From the NCBI GenBank assembly GCA_003605175.1, contig QWDA01000005.1:124001-188000 (forward strand): a DNA stretch of 64,000 bases, written 5' to 3'. Under the pieces are notes generated by a model. It did not search any database. It saw only the letters and a list, made by a program, of their open reading frames with translations, and was not told the DNA's origin. This document shows positions 18,071-26,045 of this stretch, one piece after another (position 1 is the stretch's first letter; each line of letters starts with the position of its first letter). The translations under genes and the position numbers were made by a program. This DNA is from Paracoccaceae bacterium. GTDB lineage: Bacteria; Pseudomonadota; Alphaproteobacteria; Rhodobacterales; Rhodobacteraceae.

Positions 18071-19950
18071 CGAATATCGTTCCGATCCGGCGCTTTCCCG
18101 ACGACATGCCGCAGGAGGCGCCGCTGGCGCTGCCCGAGCAGAACCTGCGCGCCCCGTTCCGCGACCCGGGTGCCCCCGGTCGCGCCAGGGAGCGCAGCCG
18201 CTGGCTCTGGCGAATCGCCACCTTCCTGCCCGCGATCGGCGCCACGCTGATGATCGTCGCGCTGTTCACCGATTTCTTCGTGATGGACGGGCTCAGCCCG
18301 TTCGAGGTTCTGCTGATCTCCCTGATCGCCTTCTCGTTCTTCTGGATCGCGCTCTCGGTCGCGATGACCGCGGCCGGCGTGATCCGTGCCGTGCTGCCCG
18401 CGCGCCGCCCCGAGATGCCGGTGAAACCGCTCGACGTGGCGATCCTGATCCCGGTCCATGACGAGGTGCCCGAGGATGTGTTCGGCAACGCCCAGGCGAT
18501 GCTCGAGGACGTGGCCGCCCGCCGCCCCAACCATCGCTTCACGCTCTTCATTCTGTCCGACACCAGGAACGACGCGGTGGCCGAGGCCGAGAACCACGCC
18601 TTCGCCGCGCTCAAAGCCGCCGCGCCGGCCGAGACGCCCGTGCATTACCGCCGCTTCGCCGAGAACACCGACCGCAAGATCGGCAATATCGCGCAATGGG
18701 TCCGGCGCTGGGGCGGCGGCTACGAGGCGATGCTGGTGCTCGACGCCGACAGCCTGATGACGGCCGAGGCAATCACCGATCTCGCCGATGCCATGGCCGC
18801 CGATCCTGGCGCCGGGCTGATCCAGTCGACCCCGCGCCTCGTCTCCTCGGAAACCGTGCTCGCCCGGGTCCAGCAATTCGCGACCACCGTCTACGGCCCG
18901 CTCCTGTCGCTCGGCCTCGCCGCCTGGACGGGCCGCGAGGGCAATTACTGGGGCCATAACGCGATCATCCGTACCCGCGCCTTCGCCGCCTGCGCCGGGC
19001 TGCCCCGGATCGGCCGCGACGGCCGGCTGATCATGAGCCACGATTTCGTCGAGGCCGCGCTGCTCTGTCGCGCCGGCTGGGGCGTCAGCATGCTCCCCGC
19101 GGGCCCGGGTTCCTACGAGGAGGCGCCCGAGACGCTGATCGACTACGTCAAGCGCGACGCCCGCTGGTGCCGCGGCAACCTCCAGCACCTGCGCCTGATC
19201 GCCACGCGCGGGCTGCACCCGGTCAGCCGCTTCCACCTGTTCCAGGGCGCGATGAGCTATCTCGTCTCGCCGGTCTGGCTCGCGCTCCTCCTGGTCTGGG
19301 CCGCGATCGGTGTCGGCGAGGAGAAAAGCCTGATCGTCTATTTCTCCGGCAACGACCCCCGCCCGCACTGGCCCGAGTTGACCGGCGCGAAACAGGTCAC
19401 CGTCCTCATTCTGATGTATGGCATGCTGCTCGCGCCCAAGCTCGTCGGCGTGCTCCGCGCCGCCCTCGAGGCGCCCGCGCTCCGGAGCTTCGGCGGCCCG
19501 GTCCAGTTCGCGCTGTCCTTCCTCGCCGAGGTTCTGCTCTCGGTCGCCTATTCGCCGATCCTGATGATCCAGCAGACCCGCGCCGTGGTCACCGGCATCC
19601 TCGGCGTGGAGATGGGCTGGAGCAGCTATCGCGGGTCCGCGGGCCGTGGCCCCTCGCTCTGGCAGCTCCTGCGCTTCCACTGGGTCGAAACCCTGGTCGG
19701 CGCGGGCCTCGTCACCGGCATCGTCCTGGGCTTCGTCACGCTCTGGCTCTCGCCCATCGCGCTCAGCCTCGCCGCTGCCATGCCGCTTTCTGCGCTGTCC
19801 GGCCTCCGCCTCACCGCGTATCCCCGGTTCGCGAACCTGATGGCCACCCCCGAAGACATCGCGCCGCCGTCCGTGCTCCTCCGCGCCCGCGCCGCCCGCG
19901 ACCGGATCGGCGCCGCCATGGCCACCGGCCTCGGCATGGCCGCAGAATAA
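18067..19950 (+). CDS. opgH: Glucan glucosyltransferase OpgH (MdoH)
   Basis: A 627-residue inner-membrane GT2 glycosyltransferase that polymerises UDP-glucose into the linear glucan. Two N-terminal membrane helices (about residues 50-110) precede a cytoplasmic catalytic domain with ILIPVHDE, the DxD-type LVLDADSLMT and the RDARWCRGN motif (RxxRW), followed by about five C-terminal membrane helices. It is shorter than E. coli OpgH (847 residues), lacking much of the cytoplasmic N-terminus, which is usual for alphaproteobacteria as far as I recall. ATG at 18067 overlaps the opgG stop. No opgC or opgI gene follows; a dispersed repeat and a convergent esterase gene do. Confidence 0.9.
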   Translation: MTNIVPIRRFPDDMPQEAPLALPEQNLRAPFRDPGAPGRARERSRWLWRIATFLPAIGATLMIVALFTDFFVMDGLSPFEVLLISLIAFSFFWIALSVAMTAAGVIRAVLPARRPEMPVKPLDVAILIPVHDEVPEDVFGNAQAMLEDVAARRPNHRFTLFILSDTRNDAVAEAENHAFAALKAAAPAETPVHYRRFAENTDRKIGNIAQWVRRWGGGYEAMLVLDADSLMTAEAITDLADAMAADPGAGLIQSTPRLVSSETVLARVQQFATTVYGPLLSLGLAAWTGREGNYWGHNAIIRTRAFAACAGLPRIGRDGRLIMSHDFVEAALLCRAGWGVSMLPAGPGSYEEAPETLIDYVKRDARWCRGNLQHLRLIATRGLHPVSRFHLFQGAMSYLVSPVWLALLLVWAAIGVGEEKSLIVYFSGNDPRPHWPELTGAKQVTVLILMYGMLLAPKLVGVLRAALEAPALRSFGGPVQFALSFLAEVLLSVAYSPILMIQQTRAVVTGILGVEMGWSSYRGSAGRGPSLWQLLRFHWVETLVGAGLVTGIVLGFVTLWLSPIALSLAAAMPLSALSGLRLTAYPRFANLMATPEDIAPPSVLLRARAARDRIGAAMATGLGMAAE

Positions 19951-20018
19951 CCCTAGGACGCGCCGGCACTCCTGGGTGCCCCCGCCCGGGACAAGGCCCG
20001 GCACGGGCCGCTGGGCGA

Positions 20019-20164
20019 GCGCCTGCCCGTGTCACGCCAGAGGCGTGCCTCCGGCACGGCCGGGCTGGCGCTCTGGTGACGTCCCGCGCCGAACGTCTGT
20101 ACGGCGGGCTTGCGCCATAAATTGTCCCGCACACTCGTCGCTGCGCCATCCCACGGGCAGGCGC
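20019..20164. repeat. Dispersed inverted-repeat-bounded element, copy A
   Basis: A 146-bp element bounded by perfect 13-bp inverted repeats, GCGCCTGCCCGTG at 20019-20031 and its complement at 20152-20164. The right half (about 20061-20164) aligns in inverse orientation with 27051-27154 at about 83 percent identity over 90 bp, including an identical terminal block. A further block upstream (19981-20000, CCCGCCCGGGACAAGGCCCG) is shared with copy C. It fills most of the gap between the convergent opgH and esterase genes. It resembles a MITE or REP-type element; no coding constraint is seen. Confidence 0.7.
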
Positions 20165-20193
20165 CCGCCCGGCTTGCGTCGCGACCCCCCCCG

Positions 20194-21015
20194 CTACTCC
20201 ACCGGCAACCCCTCGAACCAGGCGAGCGCCATATCCGCCCAGCCCACCGGCGTCCCGTGCCCGCCCGGATGCAGCACCAGCTCCAGTGTCCCCACCCTGC
20301 ACTCGGTCCAGCGCCGCCGCCAGAACGCCTCGTCGGTGGAAAACTCCGTCGCCTTCCTCCCGTCGCAGCCATTGGTCTCGCGCCAGACCTGCATCGCGTG
20401 GAACACGTCGCCCTGCTCGATCGCGCCGCCCCGCAGCGGCCGCCCCTCGAGCGGCACCGTCCCGTCGCGCCAGCCATGGGTGTGCAACAGCCGCACCGGC
20501 CCCTTGCAGGCGTCGAGCGCCGGATGCGGCCGCCAGAAGCTCCCCGCCACCGGCGCATAGGCCGCCGCGATGTCCGGATCGGAACAGGCCAGGTAGCTCG
20601 CCATCGACCCGCCGATGGAGAACCCCGCCAGCAGCACCCGCGACGGATCCACCCCGAACCGGTCCGCAGCATCCGCGATCGCGCCGCGCAGGAACGCCGT
20701 CTCGTCGCGCTGCGCCTCCCGCAAGGGATGGAACGACCAGCCCCGCCGCGTCCCGCCCGGCCGGGGCAGACCGTCAGGCCCGATCACCGCGTAGCCCCGC
20801 GCGGTGAGCCCCGCGAATTGTCGCATCGTGCCCTCGCCGCTGCCGCCATAGCCGTGCAGGAACACCAGCACCGGAAACGGCCCGTCCCCTTCGGGCAGCG
20901 CGATGTGATAGGTCCCCATCGCCGTTTCGCAGGGCGCCTCCGCGCCCACGCAACCTGCCCGAGCCAGGCCCGCGCACAGCACAAGGCCCAAGGCCAGAAC
21001 CATGCGTCCGATCAC
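20194..21015 (-). CDS. Secreted alpha/beta-hydrolase, polyhydroxybutyrate depolymerase/LpqC-type esterase
   Basis: A 273-residue secreted esterase. A signal peptide (VLALGLVLCAGLARA) is followed by a catalytic domain with LVFLHGYGGSGEG (oxyanion-hole region), the nucleophile elbow LLAGFSIGGSMAS, and a C-terminal histidine in LHPGGHGTPVGW; four or more cysteines probably form disulfides. This fits the PHB depolymerase / feruloyl esterase (LpqC, CE1-like) group; the natural substrate is unknown. The start is taken as GTG at 21015, in a GTGA overlap with the rhodanese gene stop; an ATG four codons downstream (21003) is the alternative. Confidence 0.78.
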   Translation of the reverse strand: MIGRMVLALGLVLCAGLARAGCVGAEAPCETAMGTYHIALPEGDGPFPVLVFLHGYGGSGEGTMRQFAGLTARGYAVIGPDGLPRPGGTRRGWSFHPLREAQRDETAFLRGAIADAADRFGVDPSRVLLAGFSIGGSMASYLACSDPDIAAAYAPVAGSFWRPHPALDACKGPVRLLHTHGWRDGTVPLEGRPLRGGAIEQGDVFHAMQVWRETNGCDGRKATEFSTDEAFWRRRWTECRVGTLELVLHPGGHGTPVGWADMALAWFEGLPVE

Positions 21016-21560
21016 TGCGCCGCCTCCGGCCGTTCCACCGGCAGTCCCCGGGCCAGCCAGCCCGGCCCCGCGAGCGAGCCCAGCATCCCCTCGGCCACGT
21101 CGCTGACCTCGGTGAACCCGGCCTCGACCAGCCGGTTCGCCACCCGCGCCGAACGCACGCCCCGCGCGCAGATCAGCGCCACCGGCTTGCCGCTCCCGCC
21201 GGCGATCCGCCGCAGTTCTTCCGTGAAATCCGCTCGCCGCATGTCGAGCGCGACAGAGCCCTCGGGTCGCCCCGTCGCCGCCCATTCCTCGGGCCGCCGC
21301 ACATCCACGAGCAGGATCTCCCCCGCCTGCACCTTCGCGAGCGCCTCGGGCGCGCTCAGCACCGCTCCCGCCCGCGTCTCGGTGATCGCCGCATAATAGA
21401 GCGGTGGCCCGAAGCCCCAGGCCGCAAGGGCCGAAACCGCGATCCCGCCGCCGATCAGGGCGCGCCGCCTCAACGGGGCGCCCGCCGCCCGCAGGGTCGC
21501 GGCAGCGATCCCGGAGGGCCAGAAGAAATGCGCCGCAGGCGCTCGATTGGATCCGGGCAA
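21012..21560 (-). CDS. Membrane-anchored rhodanese-domain protein
   Basis: Up to 182 residues: a basic N-terminus, one membrane helix (ALIGGGIAVSALAAWGF), then a single rhodanese domain facing the periplasm. The domain has LLVDVRRPEEWAATGRPEGS and the active-site loop CARGVRSAR with its catalytic cysteine, so it could carry persulfide sulfur. The start is unsure: a TTG at 21560 gives the longest plausible form, while a TTG just before the RRRAL anchor would be shorter. It overlaps the esterase by 4 nt, so both are made together; the esterase would be exported to the same compartment. Confidence 0.68.
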   Translation of the reverse strand: MPGSNRAPAAHFFWPSGIAAATLRAAGAPLRRRALIGGGIAVSALAAWGFGPPLYYAAITETRAGAVLSAPEALAKVQAGEILLVDVRRPEEWAATGRPEGSVALDMRRADFTEELRRIAGGSGKPVALICARGVRSARVANRLVEAGFTEVSDVAEGMLGSLAGPGWLARGLPVERPEAAQ

Positions 21561-21658
21561 CCGCGCGGCATCGCGCTCCGGTGGGGCAGGGGAGTGACCA
21601 TGGCCCGATCCTAGCGTGCCGGGCCGCCGGCGCGCCTCACTTTCCCGAGAGACATCCG

Positions 21659-22288
21659 CTACCTTGCGGGCGCCGTGAAGACCACGCCGTGGCTGTCGTC
21701 GGCATCCGCGTCGGTGACGACCCGCTCGGTCACGCCGGGAAGTGCCGCGAACCAGCCGGCCGTGGTGCTCGGGAACCAGCCGCGCGGCACGTCCTCGAAG
21801 CCGGGCACCGCCGCCAGCACCTCGGTCACCGCGCGGTTGCAGGTCGCCTTGGCCGCCGGGCCGTGGGCTGCCATCGCGGCGAGCGCGGCCTCGGCCTGCG
21901 CCGGGGTGACGGCGATCTCCTGCAGGCGGACGTCATAGGTCGGGCGGGCGTGGTAGTCGACATAGACCGTCCACGCCCGCTCGGTGATGCCGTAGAGCAC
22001 GTCGTCGCGCTCGGGCACGAAGGGCACCCGGAAACTCCCGGCCGGGTCGAACAGCGCGCGCTGGCTGCCGTTCACCAGAAGCGCGGCATGTTCGCCCGAG
22101 CCCGAGCGGGTGCTGACCACGGTGACGAGGGTGATCGTCGGCGGCCCCTCGGCGCGCCAGCGCACGCGGGCGATCTCCGCGTCGGGCGCCCGGACATGCT
22201 CCGCGCCGCAGCCGGCAAGGGCGAGGCACAGGACCAGCGTGGCTATGCGCCTGAGGCTTGCGACAATCGGCGTAGAACGTTCATGCAT
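21659..22288 (-). CDS. Conserved lipoprotein of unknown function
   Basis: A 209-residue protein with a lipoprotein signal: basic start, hydrophobic LVLCLALAG and lipobox ending at Cys near residue 23 (ALAGC). The mature part has GSGEHAALLVNGSQRALFDPAGSF and, further on, ATCNRAVTEVL. A histidine in the first strand and a cysteine heading a helix recall a circularly permuted NlpC/P60 (LRAT-like) cysteine hydrolase, but this is only a pattern impression and no enzyme role is claimed. The ATG at 22288 is chosen because it starts the signal peptide. A dispersed repeat lies immediately upstream. Confidence 0.55.
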   Translation of the reverse strand: MHERSTPIVASLRRIATLVLCLALAGCGAEHVRAPDAEIARVRWRAEGPPTITLVTVVSTRSGSGEHAALLVNGSQRALFDPAGSFRVPFVPERDDVLYGITERAWTVYVDYHARPTYDVRLQEIAVTPAQAEAALAAMAAHGPAAKATCNRAVTEVLAAVPGFEDVPRGWFPSTTAGWFAALPGVTERVVTDADADDSHGVVFTAPAR

Positions 22289-22327
22289 TGCCCCGCCCGG
22301 GACAAGGCCCGCAGGGCCGCCAGGCGA

Positions 22328-22449
22328 GCGCCTGCCCGTCCCCACGGGCTGGCGCGGTGTCGACGTTTGCGCAGACCTCCGAGGTCGAAGGTGGAAGGCA
22401 CCATGAACTGCGCCGAACAAGTGTTGCCGCGCCACGCCACGGGCTGGCG
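22328..22449. repeat. Dispersed inverted-repeat-bounded element, copy C
   Basis: A 122-bp element with left arm GCGCCTGCCCGT (22328-22339) and right arm CACGGGCTGGCGC (22437-22449), which match as inverted repeats with one mismatch. The right part (about 22399-22462) aligns with the same part of copy A, ending in the shared GCTCGCCCGGCTTGCG-like flank, and the upstream CCGCCCGGGACAAGGCCCG block at 22292-22310 is also shared with copy A. It lies in the gap between the lipoprotein gene start and the end of the cytochrome oxidase subunit IV gene, so it may separate the lipoprotein gene from upstream transcription. Confidence 0.6.
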
Positions 22450-22518
22450 CTCGCCCGGCTTGCGCTTCACCTCGGCGGAGTGGCGGCTTCACCGGAGTCC
22501 GCCGGGCCGCATCCCGGC

Positions 22519-22653
22519 CTAGGAGTTGAAGATCGCCAGGAAGATCAGGATGCAGAGGCACACGATGGCGCCCCGGACCACGAATTTCATGAAGGTCTCG
22601 AAGGTCCGTTCCTGGGCCTCGATATCCATCGTTCCGTGCTTGTGTTCGGCCAT
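22519..22653 (-). CDS. aa3-type cytochrome c oxidase subunit IV (small)
   Basis: A 44-residue protein, below usual gene-finding limits. It begins MAEHKHGTMDIEAQERTFE and continues into one membrane helix (VRGAIVCLCILIFLAIF) ending in NS. This is the bacterial aa3 oxidase subunit IV pattern (a soluble EAQ-x-TF-x-FMK-type head, one helix), found as an accessory subunit of cytochrome aa3 in Paracoccus and relatives. The ATG at 22653 and a TAG stop at 22519 give exactly this product. It is not near other oxidase genes in the window, which is usual for this subunit. Confidence 0.85.
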   Translation of the reverse strand: MAEHKHGTMDIEAQERTFETFMKFVVRGAIVCLCILIFLAIFNS

Positions 22654-22740
22654 GTTTCAGTTCCCGAAATCCCGTTTCGTCCGGAACTAGCCGATTTGCG
22701 CCCGCCTGTCACGGGGCAGGCGCGGGCTCTTTGCCGCAGC

Positions 22741-23175
22741 TCAGCCGCGCTCGAGGTCTTCGGCCAGGCGAAAGCCGATCCGGCGCGGCTCGGGCAGCTC
22801 GACGGGCTTCGGCAGCGCCCGAAGCGCCACCGAGAGCTGCGTGACATGCTGGATGAGCTGCATACGCGCGCCGGACTGGTCGGTACCGTAGAAGGTCACG
22901 ATATCGGGGTCGAAATAGCCGATTCCCTCGATCCGGAGCAGGCCGGCGCCCGAATCGGTCATGCCCATCGCCATTTCGTGCTCGTGGTCGAGCTGCGCCT
23001 CGAAATCGCGCATGTAGAGCACCAGGCGCTGATAGGCCCATTCAGCCGGGCTCTTCGCCTCGGGCGGCTTCCGCTTTACCGCGGGCGGCAGGGGCACCTG
23101 CTCGGCGGTCTTCGGCGCCGCCGGGTCGCAATGCACGGCATGGCCGTGGATCGGGTCGTGCGGGTCGTCGGTCAC
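22741..23175 (-). CDS. DUF6173-like conserved cytosolic protein
   Basis: A 144-residue protein without signal or membrane segment. The first 45 residues are low-complexity and rich in H, P and K; the rest is folded, with SPAEWAYQRLVLYMRDFEAQ, GIGYFDPDIVTFYG and a repeated-looking QLIQHVTQLSVALRALPK. I recognise this pattern from Rhodobacterales proteins grouped as DUF6173; the function is unknown. The GTG at 23175 overlaps the stop of the metallo-hydrolase gene (GTGA), making it the third gene of a coupled operon with the acyl-CoA dehydrogenase. Confidence 0.65.
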   Translation of the reverse strand: MTDDPHDPIHGHAVHCDPAAPKTAEQVPLPPAVKRKPPEAKSPAEWAYQRLVLYMRDFEAQLDHEHEMAMGMTDSGAGLLRIEGIGYFDPDIVTFYGTDQSGARMQLIQHVTQLSVALRALPKPVELPEPRRIGFRLAEDLERG

Positions 23176-24224
23176 GGGCGGGCCTTCGCCTGGTAGAGCC
23201 AGGCGCCGTCGTCGCGGCGGGTCCGGGTGGCGAGGCCCTGGTGCCAGAGGTGCTGGCAATGCGCCACCGCCTCTACCAGCGCGAGCCCGTATTCGCCCGA
23301 CCCGATCCGGCGCAGGAACAGCGTGTCGAAGCACTCCGCCGCCGTGGCGGGCGCCGCGAGCCGCTTCTCCAGCCGGGCGAGCGCGCCGTGGTGGTTGTCG
23401 ACCAGCTGCTCGAGCCGCAAGGGCAGGCCCCGGAACGGCAGCTTGTGGCCGGGCAGCACCAGTTGTTCCGGCGTCGCGTGGTGCGACAGCCGCTCGCAGG
23501 AACTCAGCCACTCGCCCACCGGGTCGGCCCCCGGTTCGGTCGCGTAGACCCCGAGATTGGGCGAGATCGACGGCAGGAGCTGGTCGCCGCCCAGCACGAT
23601 CTCGCCATCGGTGCTCCACAGCGTCGCGTGTTCCGGCGCGTGCCCATTGCCGATCCGCACAACCCAGTCGCGCCCGCCCGCCGAAAACCGGTCGCCCTCG
23701 CGGATCCGCGTGAAGCCCAAGGGCAGGGGCGCCACCACATCGGCGAAGTTGAACGGCCGCTGCGTTCGCCGCGTCTCCAGCGTCTCGGCATCCATCCCCG
23801 CCGAGACCCAGAACGCCACCGTCTCCTCGGTCGGCAGCTTCTGCACGTCGAGCGTGAGCATCCGCGCCATAAGCCAGGCGGTGCGCGTGGCCACGAGCTC
23901 GGCGCCATGCTCGGTCTGGAACCATCCCGCCAGCCCCACATGGTCCGGATGGTGATGGGTCAGAATGACCCGCTTCACCGGCCGCCCGCAGAACGGCCCC
24001 GCGATCAGCGCCCGCCAGATCTCCCGCGTGGTGTTGCTGGCGATGCCGGTGTCCACTACGGTCCAGCCGTCGCCCTCGTCCAGCGCGTAGATGTTGACAT
24101 GGTCCAGCGCCATCGGCAGCGGCAGCCGGACCCAGAGGATCCCCGGCGCGACTTCAATCGCCGTGCCCTCCGCCGGCGGCTCGGAAAACGGATAGCTGAG
24201 CGTCGGGCGGCCGTCGGCGGTCAC
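23172..24224 (-). CDS. MBL-fold metallo-hydrolase
   Basis: A 350-residue metallo-beta-lactamase-fold hydrolase with the two-metal motif THHHPDHVG, further ligands in GNGHAPEH and LGGDQLLPS, and a C-terminal helical extension with PGHKLPF (last histidine ligand). The extension and size match the LACTB2-like / HGH-type hydrolases often found next to acyl-CoA dehydrogenases, suggesting hydrolysis of an acyl thioester or related metabolite. The start is taken as GTG at 24224 in GTGA overlap with the dehydrogenase stop; a TTG two codons upstream is the alternative. Confidence 0.8.
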   Translation of the reverse strand: MTADGRPTLSYPFSEPPAEGTAIEVAPGILWVRLPLPMALDHVNIYALDEGDGWTVVDTGIASNTTREIWRALIAGPFCGRPVKRVILTHHHPDHVGLAGWFQTEHGAELVATRTAWLMARMLTLDVQKLPTEETVAFWVSAGMDAETLETRRTQRPFNFADVVAPLPLGFTRIREGDRFSAGGRDWVVRIGNGHAPEHATLWSTDGEIVLGGDQLLPSISPNLGVYATEPGADPVGEWLSSCERLSHHATPEQLVLPGHKLPFRGLPLRLEQLVDNHHGALARLEKRLAAPATAAECFDTLFLRRIGSGEYGLALVEAVAHCQHLWHQGLATRTRRDDGAWLYQAKARP

Positions 24225-25927
24225 GGGCAAAGCGCCTCATCGGTGATCCCGGCCAGATCGTCGGCGCCCTGCATCGCCTCCGCCAGAAGCGCCGCGTGGC
24301 GCGGCAGGAGCCGCTTGACATAGGTGCGCGCCAAGGCCGCGCGTGCGCCGCTCGTGCCCTCGGCCCGCGCCGCCGCCAGGTGGAAATGCCCGCCCAGCAC
24401 CAGCGCGAAGGCCTCCAGATAGGCCACCGCACCCGCGAACCGCGCCTCCGCCGGCTGGCCCAGCATCCACTCGGTCGCCTCGCGCAGGTCTTCCGCCGCG
24501 TCCCAGACCGCCCCGGCGATCACCGGAAATGCTGCCCGTGCCGCCTCCGCCGCCCGCTCGATCTCGTCCAGGAGCGCCATCGCCGCCTCGCCGCCATCGG
24601 CCAGCTTGCGGCCCACCAGATCCATCGCCTGGATCCCGTTGGTGCCCTCGTAGATCGCCGTCACCCGCACGTCGCGCAGATACTGCGCCGCGCCGGTCTC
24701 CTCGATGAAGCCCATGCCGCCATGCACCTGGATCCCCATGTCGGACACCGCGATCCCGGTCTCGGTGCCATATGCCTTGGCAATCGGCGTCAGGAACGCC
24801 GCCCGCGCCCGCGCCGCCGGATCGCCGGTCAGCGCCTCGAGATCCAGGGCCGTCGCACAGGCCAGCGCGATCGCCCGCGCCGCAAAGACCCGGGCCCGCA
24901 TCACCGCCAGCATCCGCCGCACGTCCGGGTGCTCGTCGATCGTTCCGTCCGGCCCCGCCGTCCGGCCCTGCCGCCGCTCGGCCGCGTATTCCTGCGCCTT
25001 CTGGCAGGCGGCCTCGGCCACGCCGATCCCCTGGATCCCGACCCCCAGTCGCGCATCGTTCATCATCGTGAACATCGCCGCCATGCCACCATTCTCGGGC
25101 CCGATCCGCCAGCCCGTCGCCCCGGTGAACTCCATCACAGCCGTGGGCGATCCATGCAAGCCCATCTTGTGCTCGAGGCTCACCGGACGGATAGCGTTGC
25201 GGTCACCGAGGCTGCCATCGGGAATGGGCAGGAATTTCGGCACCAGGAACAGGCTGATCCCCCGCGTTCCCGCCGGCGCGTCGGGCAGCCGCGCCAGCAC
25301 CAGTTGCGCGATGTTCTCGGTCAGGTCGCTGTCGCCCCAGGAGATGAAGATCTTCTGCCCGGTGATGCTGTAGGTCCCGTCGCCATTCGGCTCCGCCCTG
25401 GTGCGGAGCGCGCCCACATCCGAGCCCGCCTGCGGCTCGGTCAGGCCCATCGTGCCGGCCCAGTCGCCGGCGATCAGCTTCGGCAGGTAGAGCGCCTTGA
25501 TCTCCGCATCGGCATGGGCCTCGAGCGCGTGGATCTGGCCCTGGGTCATCAGAGGATTGAGCTGCAGCGACAGGCAGGAGGCCGCGAGCATGTCGTGCAG
25601 GGCCATGCCCACGCTGCGCGGCAGCTCCATCCCGCCGAACTCCTCCGGCGCGCTGATCCCGACCCAGCCGCCCTCGGCCAGCGCCCGGTAGCCGTCACGG
25701 AACCCGGGCGAGGTCACGACTTGGCCGTTCTCGAGCCGCGCGGGGTGCAGGTCGCCCGCGCGTTGCAAGGGCGCGATCACGCCTTCGCAAAGATTGCCCG
25801 CCTCGCCGATCACCTGCGCGACGGTCTCGCGGTCGAGCCCGTCCCCGCGCGCGGCAAGCACGGCGTCGAAGCCGACGACATTCTCGAGCAGGAACAGGAT
25901 ATCCCGCGTCTGCGCCCTGTACGGCAT
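24221..25927 (-). CDS. Acyl-CoA dehydrogenase, DmdC-like
   Basis: A 568-residue FAD-dependent acyl-CoA dehydrogenase, longer than ordinary ones (about 380) because of a C-terminal four-helix extension, as in DmdC (3-methylmercaptopropionyl-CoA dehydrogenase) and FadE-like enzymes. It shows MGLTEPQAGSDVGALRT (FAD/substrate loop), FISWGDSDLTENI, QVHGGMGFIEE and the catalytic glutamate in YEGTNGIQAMDLVGRKL. GGAGG precedes the ATG at 25927. Involvement in DMSP breakdown is not implied by the context; no other dmd gene is in the window. It heads an operon with the metallo-hydrolase and DUF6173 genes. Confidence 0.85.
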   Translation of the reverse strand: MPYRAQTRDILFLLENVVGFDAVLAARGDGLDRETVAQVIGEAGNLCEGVIAPLQRAGDLHPARLENGQVVTSPGFRDGYRALAEGGWVGISAPEEFGGMELPRSVGMALHDMLAASCLSLQLNPLMTQGQIHALEAHADAEIKALYLPKLIAGDWAGTMGLTEPQAGSDVGALRTRAEPNGDGTYSITGQKIFISWGDSDLTENIAQLVLARLPDAPAGTRGISLFLVPKFLPIPDGSLGDRNAIRPVSLEHKMGLHGSPTAVMEFTGATGWRIGPENGGMAAMFTMMNDARLGVGIQGIGVAEAACQKAQEYAAERRQGRTAGPDGTIDEHPDVRRMLAVMRARVFAARAIALACATALDLEALTGDPAARARAAFLTPIAKAYGTETGIAVSDMGIQVHGGMGFIEETGAAQYLRDVRVTAIYEGTNGIQAMDLVGRKLADGGEAAMALLDEIERAAEAARAAFPVIAGAVWDAAEDLREATEWMLGQPAEARFAGAVAYLEAFALVLGGHFHLAAARAEGTSGARAALARTYVKRLLPRHAALLAEAMQGADDLAGITDEALCP

Positions 25928-26045
25928 GGCATGTCCTCCCCGGCCGACCGCTTGGCAAGCGGGGCTCGTTGACGTAAGGGATCGGCTCCCTGTCCCCGAC
26001 GATGCGAAGCGCGGGGGCGCGCCGCAACCCGGGACGCTGCGTAAC

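Noticed and set aside
24221-25927. Calling the acyl-CoA dehydrogenase dmdC and inferring DMSP use
   Set aside because: DmdC-like paralogues are common in fatty-acid metabolism and no dmdA, dmdB or dmdD gene is in the window.
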